A stretch of 6,856 nucleotides of DNA from Rubrivivax sp. Its GTDB lineage: Bacteria > Pseudomonadota > Gammaproteobacteria > Burkholderiales > Burkholderiaceae_C. A model generated the notes under the pieces. The model worked only from the letters and a program-made list of their open reading frames with translations, searched no databases and was not told the DNA's origin. The translations under genes and the position numbers were made by a program. Below, piece after piece: positions 1-6,151 of this stretch; the stretch's first letter is position 1; every line of letters starts with the position of its first letter. The stretch covers positions 1-6,856 of the forward strand of contig JAIXSD010000526.1 in assembly GCA_027484885.1 (NCBI GenBank). The letters run 5' to 3'.

Positions 1-276
1 CGGCCGGACACCGGCGTCTGGGCCGGGCTCTGGAGCCTGCCTTTGTTCGAGGACGAGGCGCAGCTGCAGTCGCATGCGCAGAGCCTGGGCGCCACCCCCG
101 ATGTGCTGCCGCGCATCGAGCATGCGCTGACCCATCTGGACTGGGTGCTGCACCCGCGCCGCGCTGTGCTCGGCGCCGAGGCCGCGCAACGCGCCGCTCA
201 GCAAGGGCAGTGGGTGGCGCGTGAGGCGCTGGCCAGCTACGGCCTGCCGGCGCCGCTGAAGAAGCTGCTGGGCTGA
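1..276 (+). CDS. mutY: Adenine DNA glycosylase MutY, C-terminal part (5' end outside window)
   Basis: The last 91 residues of an A/G-specific adenine glycosylase, which removes adenine mispaired with 8-oxoguanine in the GO base-excision repair pathway. The reading frame is open from base 1, so the N-terminal HhH catalytic domain and iron-sulfur cluster lie upstream and cannot be seen. What is visible matches the NUDIX-like C-terminal domain that recognises 8-oxoguanine: 'GVWAGLWSLP' (residues 5-14 of the fragment) corresponds to the GLWGGL-type strand of E. coli MutY. 'HALTH' (41-45) lies where E. coli has its F-S-H loop, here L-T-H, a conservative change. The end 'GLPAPLKKLL' resembles the usual MutY ending 'GLAAPVERLL'. 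The gene ends with TGA at 274-276. No convincing terminator follows, so read-through into the downstream region is possible. The identification rests on motif memory of the family's C-terminal domain; the catalytic part would settle it. Confidence 0.86.
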   Translation, partial: RPDTGVWAGLWSLPLFEDEAQLQSHAQSLGATPDVLPRIEHALTHLDWVLHPRRAVLGAEAAQRAAQQGQWVAREALASYGLPAPLKKLLG

Positions 277-332
277 TCCCTGTTGCAGGCCGCCAGAGAT
301 TCGCGGGGTGGTATCTAAGAGGTATGCATAAG

Positions 333-353
333 CAAACAAGTTTTTATTGTTTG
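333..353. repeat. AT-rich inverted repeat, possible operator
   Basis: CAAACAA (333-339) and TTGTTTG (347-353) are perfect inverted 7-base arms around a 7-base T-rich spacer. The right arm overlaps the proposed -35 hexamer at 351-356. As an RNA hairpin it would be weak, and no T-run follows it, so a protein-binding dyad is likelier than a mutY terminator. It does not look like a Fur box. Function is inference. Confidence 0.4.
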
Positions 354-379
354 AGTGAACTAAGGGTTTCCACTAAATT
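351..379 (+). promoter_or_regulatory. Possible sigma70-type promoter for the TonB-dependent receptor
   Basis: TTGAGT at 351-356 and TAAATT at 374-379 each match four of six bases of the -35 and -10 consensus and are separated by exactly 17 bases. They lie in the only AT-rich stretch of the intergenic region. Transcription would start near 385, giving a leader of about 410 nucleotides before the receptor start codon. The match is moderate and was found by eye, so a different start site closer to the gene is quite possible. Confidence 0.33.
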
Positions 380-390
380 TCAGGGGCGCC

Positions 391-417
391 AACAAGAGCG
401 TGCAGTTGAACAAGAGC
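391..417 (+). repeat. 9-base direct repeat in the leader
   Basis: AACAAGAGC occurs at 391-399 and again at 409-417, start to start 18 bases apart, just downstream of the proposed transcription start. The repeat is exact. Its function is unknown and chance cannot be excluded at this length. Confidence 0.4.
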
Positions 418-463
418 CCCCGCGATGCCATCCCTCGCTTTGCAGTTTGTTGTTGATTCTTTC

Positions 464-481
464 CTGACCCGCCCGGGTCAG
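464..481. repeat. 18-base dyad (CTGACCCG / CGGGTCAG)
   Basis: CTGACCCG at 464-471 and CGGGTCAG at 474-481 are perfect inverted arms with a 2-base centre. Read as RNA this gives a 7-bp stem with a 4-nt loop. It has no following T-run, so it is not an intrinsic terminator. It could be a regulator-binding site or a leader hairpin. Confidence 0.5.
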
Positions 482-530
482 ATCCGCGCCTCCATCGCCC
501 GAATGTGTTGATGGCCGGCCGTGGCGTCCG

Positions 531-550
531 CGCTGAAGTGCGCTGAAGTG
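531..550 (+). repeat. Tandem 10-base repeat
   Basis: CGCTGAAGTG is present twice in direct succession (531-540 and 541-550). The bases that follow are a degraded partial third copy (CTCTGA). This is probably a small slippage duplication in non-coding DNA. Confidence 0.6.
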
Positions 551-561
551 CTCTGACCTTT

Positions 562-579
562 GGCGCGTTACTTCGCGCC
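562..579 (+). repeat. Leader hairpin GGCGCG / CGCGCC
   Basis: GGCGCG (562-567) pairs with CGCGCC (574-579) around the 6-nt loop TTACTT. It is a short, strong GC stem and no T-run follows. It contributes to the structured character of the leader. Such short stems arise readily in GC-rich DNA. Confidence 0.35.
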
Positions 580-628
580 GCGCCGCCCTCCGCCCGCCTC
601 ACACCGCCACCCCGTTTGAAGCGCTGCA

Positions 629-644
629 GCTGCCCTCCGGCAGC
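629..644 (+). repeat. Leader hairpin GCTGCC / GGCAGC
   Basis: GCTGCC (629-634) pairs with GGCAGC (639-644) around the tetraloop CTCC. It lies 11 bases upstream of the hairpin-plus-T6 element at 655-676, so the two could form a two-stem structure in the receptor leader. The pairing is seen directly; function is unknown. Confidence 0.35.
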
Positions 645-654
645 CCGTGCAGGC

Positions 655-676
655 GGCTTCAGCAAGCCCGTTTTTT
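655..676 (+). terminator. Attenuator-like hairpin followed by T6 in the receptor leader
   Basis: GGCTT (655-659) pairs with AAGCC (664-668) around the 4-nt loop CAGC. Two bases later comes a run of six T's (671-676), the only T6 run in the GC-rich part of the leader. The layout is that of a small intrinsic terminator placed 120 bases before the receptor start codon. The stem is only 5 bp, so it would be weak unless supported by neighbouring structure. The 652-657 GGCGGC segment could alternatively pair with GCCGCC at 582-587, which would open the stem. Confidence 0.25.
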
Positions 677-796
677 CCCTGTGTGCCTCGCGCAGCGCCC
701 GATCGGCGCTGCCGCTGGCTCGGCTTTGCCCTGCCTTGCCTCGCCGCTCATCCATCCGGCGGGGTTCTTCTTTCACCACAAGTGTTCTCCTCCATC

Positions 797-3391
797 ATGT
801 CTCTGAAGCCTTCTCTTCTCGCCGCCGCCCTGGCCTCGGCCTTTGTGCCGTTGGCCCACTCTCAAACCACCGAACCCGAGGCCGCCAAGCGCCTGGAGCG
901 CGTCACCGTCACCGGCTCCAACATCGTCAGCCTCAAGCGCGAGGGGGCCAACCCGGTGCAGGTGCTGAGCGCGGCCGACATCAAGGCCAGCGGCAAGACC
1001 AGCCTGCCCGAGGTGCTGCGCCTGATCGCCGCCAACAGCGGCAACAGCTTCAACGAGCAGTTCACCGGCAGCTTCTCCGCCGGCACAGCCGGCCTGTCCC
1101 TGCGCGGCCTGGGCCAGCAGAACACCCTGGTGCTGGTCAATGGCCGGCGCGTCGCGCCCTATGCCACGGCGCAGAACATGCAGGATGTGTTCACCGACCT
1201 GAACAGCCTGCCTCTGGCCGCTGTGCGCCGCATCGATGTGCTCAAGGACGGCGCCTCGTCCATCTACGGCTCGGACGCCATCGCCGGCGTGGTCAATATC
1301 GTGCTTTACGACGACTACCAGGGCACCGAGGCGCGCGTGGGCCTGGGCCGCTCGACCGAGGGCACGGGCCAGAGCGAGCGCAGCTTCGAGCTGCGCCACG
1401 GCTTTGGCGATCTGGCGCGCGAGGGCTTCAACCTGACGCTGAGCTTCGACGCACTCAAGCGCGACCGCCTGGACCAGAGCCAGGTGACCTGGCTGCGCGA
1501 CAACGATTTCCGCGGCGAGCCCGGCGGCACCCTGGCCTGGGTGGCGACCAACTACCTGGGCAGCGATCCCACCAACAAGCTCGGCGGCGTGCAAGGCCCG
1601 CTGCAGCTGGTCAATTACGGTGACCTGACCCCCGGCAAGACCGGCACCGTGCTGGCCTACAACCCGGCGGCCTACAAAACCCTGATCCCCGGAGCCGAGC
1701 GCTACCACGGCTCGGCCCGGGCGACCTGGCGCCTGACGGAGGACGTCGAGGCTTATGCAGAGCTGCTGCTGGGCAGCTCGCGCGCCGATCTGATCTTCGG
1801 CGCTCCGCTGTCGGTTTCCAGCAGCCTGCGCGCCTGGAACGACAAGACCCAGTCGCTGGACACCATCTCGGTGGCCCTGCCCAAGAACCACCCCAACTAC
1901 CCGGCCAGCGGTTCGGCCGTGTTGAACGCCACCTTGTTCGACCTGGGCACCCGCTTCAAGCAAGACGCCGTGCAGTTTCAGCGCGTGCTAACCGGCGCCC
2001 GCGGCACCAGCGGCGCCTGGGATTGGGAGGCCTCTTTCACCCAGTCCAGCAGCCGCCTGCGCGAGACGGTGCAGAACTTCGGCAACCGCTATGAATTCGA
2101 GCGTGCGCTCAAGGCCGGCAGCTACAACTTTGCCGACCAGAGCCTGAACAGCGAGGCCCAGCGCCAGGCCCTGCGCATCTCCACCCTGCGCCCGGCCAGC
2201 GCCGAGCTGATCGCCCTGGACGCCAGCGCCTCGACCGAGCTGACCCGCTTGCCGGCCGGCCCCCTGGGCTTTGCGCTCGGTGTGCAGCTGCGCCGCGAGA
2301 CCATGGATTCGCGCACCTCGGAGCAGGTGCTCAGCGGCACCGAGCTGCGCCCGGCCCTCAACATCATCCAGGGCGGCCGCACTGTGGGCGCGGCCTTTGC
2401 CGAGCTCAATGTGCCCCTGCTCAAGAGCCTGAGCCTGAACCTGGCCGCCCGCGCTGACCGCTACAGCGATTTCGGCTCGGCCGTTTCGCCCAAGGCCAGC
2501 CTGCGCTTTCAGCCGCTGGACAGCCTGGTGCTGCGCGCCAATCTCTCGCAAGGCTTCCGTGCGCCCTCGTTGCCCGAGATCACGCAGAGCACCGGCGTCA
2601 GCTACGGTTCGGTGATCGACCCGCGTGACCCGATCTCGCCCACCGTGGCGCGCGGCGTCACCAACCTGACCGCTGCCAACCCGAACTTGAAGCCCGAGCG
2701 GGCCAATAACTTCAACTTCGGTGTGGTGCTCTCGCCCGATGCGCAAAGCCAGATCAGCGTCGACTACTTCAACATCCGCCAGAAGGATTTGATCGACACC
2801 GAAACGGCCGAGTTCATCATCGCCAACGAGGCGCGCCTGCCAGGCCGCGTGCTGCGCGACGAGCAGGGCCGCATCGTCTCGCTGACCCGCCAGTTCAAGA
2901 ACCAGGGCACGCGCCGCGTCTCGGGCTTTGACATCGAGGCCAGCCGCAGCTTCGCGCTGGGCGGCGCCGGCCAGCTCAAGCTCAAGACCCAGCTGAGCCG
3001 CCTGCTGCAGTTCGCCCTGCCGCCGGCTGAAGGCGAGGCTGCGGTCAACGGCGCGGGCAGCAATGAGTTTGGCTCCCTGCCGGCCTGGCGCAGCAGCACC
3101 AGCGCCGTGTGGAGCCTGGGCGACTGGACCAGCACCCTGAGCTGGAACCGCGTGGGCAGCTACACGCAGACCTACCGCCCGCGGCCCGAAATCGCCGAGC
3201 GTGTGCGCGCCATCAACACGGTGGATCTGAATGTGGATTGGCAGCTCAGCCCCCAGCTGCAGGCCACGCTGAGCCTGCAAAACCTCAGCGATGCCAAGCT
3301 GCCCTGGGACGCCTCGACCGGCAGCTACGACTACAGCCAGGGCGACCCGCGCGGCCGCTTCCTGAGCCTCAAGGCCAGCTACCGCTTCTGA
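797..3391 (+). CDS. TonB-dependent outer-membrane receptor, substrate unknown
   Basis: An 864-residue TonB-dependent receptor: a 22-stranded outer-membrane barrel with an N-terminal plug that imports a ligand using energy from TonB-ExbB-ExbD. Start 797 is chosen because a signal peptide begins there (MSLKPSLL, hydrophobic core, A-H-S|Q cleavage near residue 22). The frame runs open upstream to a GTG at 647, but that would bury the signal peptide. A TonB-box-like stretch 'ERVTVTGS' is at 34-41. The plug (about 45-170) contains 'SLRGLG' at 101-106, 'LVLVNGRRV' at 111-119 and 'DVLKDGASSIYGSDAIAGVV' at 147-166. The barrel shows 'GFRAPS' at 586-591 and 'NPNLKPE' at 628-634, and ends in 'SYRF' with the terminal Phe expected of outer-membrane proteins. 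No Shine-Dalgarno sequence precedes the ATG. No SusD-like, FecR, sigma-factor or ABC genes adjoin it, so the ligand cannot be told. Codon use matches its neighbours. Confidence 0.93.
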   Translation: MSLKPSLLAAALASAFVPLAHSQTTEPEAAKRLERVTVTGSNIVSLKREGANPVQVLSAADIKASGKTSLPEVLRLIAANSGNSFNEQFTGSFSAGTAGLSLRGLGQQNTLVLVNGRRVAPYATAQNMQDVFTDLNSLPLAAVRRIDVLKDGASSIYGSDAIAGVVNIVLYDDYQGTEARVGLGRSTEGTGQSERSFELRHGFGDLAREGFNLTLSFDALKRDRLDQSQVTWLRDNDFRGEPGGTLAWVATNYLGSDPTNKLGGVQGPLQLVNYGDLTPGKTGTVLAYNPAAYKTLIPGAERYHGSARATWRLTEDVEAYAELLLGSSRADLIFGAPLSVSSSLRAWNDKTQSLDTISVALPKNHPNYPASGSAVLNATLFDLGTRFKQDAVQFQRVLTGARGTSGAWDWEASFTQSSSRLRETVQNFGNRYEFERALKAGSYNFADQSLNSEAQRQALRISTLRPASAELIALDASASTELTRLPAGPLGFALGVQLRRETMDSRTSEQVLSGTELRPALNIIQGGRTVGAAFAELNVPLLKSLSLNLAARADRYSDFGSAVSPKASLRFQPLDSLVLRANLSQGFRAPSLPEITQSTGVSYGSVIDPRDPISPTVARGVTNLTAANPNLKPERANNFNFGVVLSPDAQSQISVDYFNIRQKDLIDTETAEFIIANEARLPGRVLRDEQGRIVSLTRQFKNQGTRRVSGFDIEASRSFALGGAGQLKLKTQLSRLLQFALPPAEGEAAVNGAGSNEFGSLPAWRSSTSAVWSLGDWTSTLSWNRVGSYTQTYRPRPEIAERVRAINTVDLNVDWQLSPQLQATLSLQNLSDAKLPWDASTGSYDYSQGDPRGRFLSLKASYRF

Positions 3392-3406
3392 AGTCTCGGC
3401 CTCAAA

Positions 3407-3436
3407 AACAAAAGCCCCGCATGCGGGGCTTTTGTT
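3407..3436. terminator. Bidirectional intrinsic terminator (30-base perfect palindrome)
   Basis: A perfect 30-base palindrome centred between 3421 and 3422: 13-bp arms (AACAAAAGCCCCG) around the loop CATG. It begins 15 bases after the receptor stop and ends 19 bases before the convergent rapZ stop. Each strand reads A-run, GC stem, U-run. On the minus strand the U-tract is longer (TTTTGTTTTT), so termination of the nadK-recN-rapZ transcript should be the stronger. It serves both convergent units. Confidence 0.93.
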
Positions 3437-3455
3437 ATGGCGAAAGCAAAGGCGC

Positions 3456-4418
3456 TCAGCGCGCGTCCAGCTCGCGGTGGCGCTTGAGCACCGGGCCATG
3501 TTTGCCGAACAGGCGGGCCAGGGTTTCGACCAGATAGACCGAGCGGTGCTGGCCGCCGGTGCAGCCGATGGCCACGGTCAGATAACTGCGTTGATCGGCG
3601 GCGAAATTGGGCAGCCAGCGGTTCAGGAACTCGCCGATCTGCTTGAACATCACTTGCACCTCGGGCTGGGCCTGCAGGAAATCAGCCACCGGCTTGTCGC
3701 GCCCGGTCAGCGGCCGCAGCTCGCGGTCGTAGTAGGGGTTGGGCAGCACGCGCACATCGAACACAAAGTCGGCGTCGCTGGGCACGCCATGCTTGAAGGC
3801 GAAGGATTCGAACACCAGGGTCAGCTTGTTGCTGGGCGCCAGCACCAGATCGCGCACCCAGGCGCGCAGCTGGGCCGGGCGCAGCTGGCTGGTGTCCAGC
3901 ACGGTGGATTCCACGCGCAGGGCGGCGAGCATCTCGCGCTCCAGCTCGATGGCTTCGAGCAGGGCGCGGTGGCCGTTGTCCGAACTACCGTGGCCGCTGC
4001 GGGCGCGCGATTCACCGCCGTCCAGCTCGCCGAACTGGCTGGTCTCGTCGATGCGCAGCGGGTGCGGGCGGCGCGTTTCCGAGAAACGCCGCATCAGGGT
4101 CTCGGTGTTGGCATCCAGAAAAATCGAGCGGATGGACACGCCCGAGGCGCGCAGCTGCTTGAACAGCGGCAGCAACAGGGGCAGGGAGCCGGCACTGCGC
4201 ACATCGACCGCAATCGCCACGCGGCGCTCGCCGCGCTGCGCTTCGAGCTTGAGGAAATCCAGCAGCAGCTCGGCTGGCAGGTTGTCCACGCAAAAGAACT
4301 CGGCATCTTCCAGCGCATGCATGGCCAGCGACTTGCCGCCGCCGGACATGCCGGTCACCAGGACCACCGAGCTGGCTTCGGCCTGGGCGGCATCGTAGGG
4401 GGATGTCGTCGTGCTCAT
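3456..4418 (-). CDS. rapZ: RapZ-family nucleotide-binding protein (RNase adapter / YvcJ family)
   Basis: A 320-residue P-loop protein. E. coli RapZ (284 residues) binds the small RNA GlmZ, directs RNase E to it and senses glucosamine-6-phosphate; B. subtilis YvcJ hydrolyses nucleotides. Visible motifs: Walker A 'GMSGGGKS' at 23-30, '[12 protein letters not shown]' at 41-52, '[20 protein letters not shown]' at 100-119, 'FESFAFKHG' at 203-211 and '[14 protein letters not shown]' at 282-295. The last two carry His210, Cys286 and His291-Arg292, equivalents of C-terminal-domain residues important in E. coli. It is longer than E. coli RapZ because of about 15 extra N-terminal residues and an insert near 122-149. 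Start 4418 overlaps the recN stop by ATGA, implying translational coupling; longer in-frame starts run into recN and are rejected. Glm-type sRNAs are known from enterobacteria, so its RNA partner here is unknown. It ends before the palindromic terminator. Confidence 0.93.
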   Translation of the reverse strand: MSTTTSPYDAAQAEASSVVLVTGMSGGGKSLAMHALEDAEFFCVDNLPAELLLDFLKLEAQRGERRVAIAVDVRSAGSLPLLLPLFKQLRASGVSIRSIFLDANTETLMRRFSETRRPHPLRIDETSQFGELDGGESRARSGHGSSDNGHRALLEAIELEREMLAALRVESTVLDTSQLRPAQLRAWVRDLVLAPSNKLTLVFESFAFKHGVPSDADFVFDVRVLPNPYYDRELRPLTGRDKPVADFLQAQPEVQVMFKQIGEFLNRWLPNFAADQRSYLTVAIGCTGGQHRSVYLVETLARLFGKHGPVLKRHRELDAR

Positions 4419-6148
4419 GAACGTGCTTTCTTGGCCTTGCCGGCGGAAGAGGGGAGGGAGGAGGGGTGGGCGGTGTCCAGTGCCGACAGATCCAGCATCT
4501 CCTGGGCATGGGCCTGGGCGGCGGAAGAAAGCCGCTCGCCGCCCAGCATGCGGGCGATTTCGGCCACGCGGGCCTCGCCCAGCACCGGTTGCACATCGCT
4601 GCAGGTCTGGCTGCCGCGCAGGGCTTTGGACACCACCAAATGGTGGTCGGCGCAAGCGGCCACCTGGGGCAGGTGGGTGACGGCCAGCACCTGGCGGCTG
4701 CGGCCCAGCTGCTTCATCAGCCGGCCCACGGTCTCGGCCACGGCGCCGCCGACGCCGGCGTCGATCTCGTCAAAGATCAAGGTGCCCACGCCGGCGTTCA
4801 CGCCGGTGCCGGTCTTTTGGCAGGTGGTCACCGCGATGGCCAGGGCGATGCGCGAGAGCTCGCCGCCCGAGGCCACCTTGGCCAGCGGCCGCGGCGCGCT
4901 GCCGGCATGGCCGGCCACCAGGAATTCGGCCGACTCCTGGCCGTAGCTCTGCGGTTGTTCTTGCGGCAGCAGGGCGATGTCGAACTGGCCGCCGTTCATG
5001 CCCAGCAGCTGCATGGCCGCGGTGACGGCGCTGGCCAGGGCGGGGGCCGCTTTGGCGCGCGCCGCGCTGACCCGGCGGGCCTCGGCATCAAAGGCTTTGC
5101 GGGCTGCGGCCAGGCTGGCTTGCAGGGCGGCCAGATCGGTGGCAGCGTCCAGCGCGGCCAGCTCCTCGCGCCACTGCGCGTGCAGGGCTGGCAGCTCCTG
5201 CGGCGGGCGGCGGTAGCGGCGGGCCAGGGTCAGCCAGGCGGAGACGCGCTCGTCCAGCTCTTCCATGCGGCCAGGCTCGCCATCGGCCTTGTGCAGATAG
5301 GCGCTGAGGGTGTGGCTGGCATCTTGAATCTGGGCCTGGGCGCCGCGCAGGGCCTCTACGGCCGAGCCCAGGCGGGCGTCGTACTCAAGCACATCTTCCA
5401 GCCGGTCCAGCGCGTCTCCGGTCAGACCTTCGGCCGTGCTGTCCTCGGCCTCGCTGAGCGCGTTCAGCGCGGCGCGCACCGCATCGAGCAGCGATTGCGC
5501 ATGCGAAAGCCGCTGGTGCTCGGCGTTGAGCTCGTCCCATTCGTCGGCGCCCGGGGCCAGGCGGTCGATCTCGCCGATCTGCCAGGCCAGGCGTTCGCGC
5601 TCGCTGAGCAGCTCGTTCTGGCGCGTCTGCGCCGCGTCCATCGCTTCGCTGGCGCGCTTCCAGTCGGTGAACGCGGCGGCCAGGGGGCGGGTGTCGAGAT
5701 CGGCGTACTGGTCCAACAGCTCGCGCACCGAGGCCGGGCGGGTCAAGCCTTGCCAGGCATGCTGGCCGTGGATGTCCAGCAGGCTGTCGGCCAGCTCGCG
5801 CAGCTGGCTGACGGTGGCGGCACTGCCGTTGATCCAGGCGCGGCTCTTGCCTTGGCTGTCGATCACGCGGCGCAGCAGCAGGCTGGCGCCTTCGGATTCA
5901 AAACCGGCTTCGTCCAGCCAGCCGCTCAGGTGGGCCGGGCAGTCAAACTCGGCCGAAATTTCGGCGCGCGCCGCGCCTTCGCGCACCACGCCGGCATCGC
6001 CACGCTGGCCCAGGGCCAGCTGCAGCGCGTCGATCAGGATGGACTTGCCGGCCCCGGTCTCGCCGGTCAGCACCGAAAAGCCGGCGCCGAAATCGAGCTC
6101 CAGCTCGGGCACGATGACGAAGTCACGCAGACTCAGGCGTCGCAACAT
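4415..6148 (-). CDS. recN: DNA repair protein RecN
   Basis: A 577-residue SMC-like ATPase of double-strand-break repair; E. coli RecN is 553 residues, so this is full length. It acts at the nucleoid, bridging DNA and stimulating RecA-dependent recombination. Domains: N-terminal ATPase half with Walker A 'GETGAGKS' at 29-36 and the RecN-typical 'DIHGQHA' at 125-131; an alpha-helical coiled-coil region about 155-370, rich in Ala, Leu, Glu and Arg; and a C-terminal ATPase half with ABC signature 'ASGGELSR' at 426-433, Walker B '[13 protein letters not shown]' at 456-468 and switch His in 'THLPQ' at 491-495. All catalytic motifs look intact. The last 20 or so residues form a Ser/Ala/Lys-rich tail ending KKARS, unlike the LAA ending reported for E. 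coli RecN. Start ATG at 6146-6148 lies 3 bases after the nadK stop and has a good ribosome-binding site. The end overlaps rapZ by 4 bases. Confidence 0.97.
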   Translation of the reverse strand: MLRRLSLRDFVIVPELELDFGAGFSVLTGETGAGKSILIDALQLALGQRGDAGVVREGAARAEISAEFDCPAHLSGWLDEAGFESEGASLLLRRVIDSQGKSRAWINGSAATVSQLRELADSLLDIHGQHAWQGLTRPASVRELLDQYADLDTRPLAAAFTDWKRASEAMDAAQTRQNELLSERERLAWQIGEIDRLAPGADEWDELNAEHQRLSHAQSLLDAVRAALNALSEAEDSTAEGLTGDALDRLEDVLEYDARLGSAVEALRGAQAQIQDASHTLSAYLHKADGEPGRMEELDERVSAWLTLARRYRRPPQELPALHAQWREELAALDAATDLAALQASLAAARKAFDAEARRVSAARAKAAPALASAVTAAMQLLGMNGGQFDIALLPQEQPQSYGQESAEFLVAGHAGSAPRPLAKVASGGELSRIALAIAVTTCQKTGTGVNAGVGTLIFDEIDAGVGGAVAETVGRLMKQLGRSRQVLAVTHLPQVAACADHHLVVSKALRGSQTCSDVQPVLGEARVAEIARMLGGERLSSAAQAHAQEMLDLSALDTAHPSSLPSSAGKAKKARS

Positions 6149-6151
6149 GGT

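Larger units (their letters stand above)
277..796 (+). other. Long intergenic region / probable 5' leader of the receptor gene
   Basis: This is 520 bases without a convincing gene. It has two parts. Positions about 310-380 form an AT-rich island, out of character with the GC-rich surroundings, with a possible promoter and an inverted repeat. Positions about 381-796 are GC-rich and, if that promoter is used, would be a leader of about 400 nucleotides. The leader contains a 9-base direct repeat (391-399, 409-417), an 18-base dyad (464-481), a tandem 10-base repeat (531-550), hairpins at 562-579 and 629-644, and a hairpin followed by T6 (655-676). The last 35 bases before the start codon are pyrimidine-rich. 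I recognise no known riboswitch consensus (no cobalamin or TPP box). There is a 47-codon ORF at 324-467, but it lacks coding character. Confidence 0.6.

Noticed and set aside
324..467. Small 47-codon ORF starting MHKQTSFYCL in the intergenic region
   Set aside because: Its only SD-like sequence (AAGAGG) is one base from the ATG, too close to work. The ORF overlaps the candidate promoter and its codon use is unlike the neighbours.
647..796. Upstream GTG start for the receptor (50 extra residues)
   Set aside because: It would put the signal peptide in the protein's interior. The added residues are Cys/Arg/Pro-rich and look like translated non-coding DNA.
277..796. Known riboswitch (cobalamin or TPP) in front of the receptor
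   Set aside because: I could not find the conserved boxes of these classes by eye; a covariance-model scan would be decisive.
616..1623. 335-codon open frame on the + strand overlapping the receptor start
   Set aside because: Out of frame with the receptor, Arg/Gln/Ala-rich, with no domain or signal peptide.
773..1963. 396-codon open frame on the - strand opposite the receptor's 5' part
   Set aside because: Antisense to a plug domain with clear motifs; composition is typical of a GC shadow frame.
1988..3499. 503-codon open frame on the - strand opposite the receptor
   Set aside because: Low-complexity Ala/Gly/Gln/Arg composition, no recognisable motif, and it crosses the terminator palindrome. 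It is a shadow of the receptor gene.
4419..4655. Longer N-terminus for RapZ (79 extra residues)
   Set aside because: It would lie entirely inside recN in another frame and has no family similarity. The ATGA overlap start fits operon coupling.
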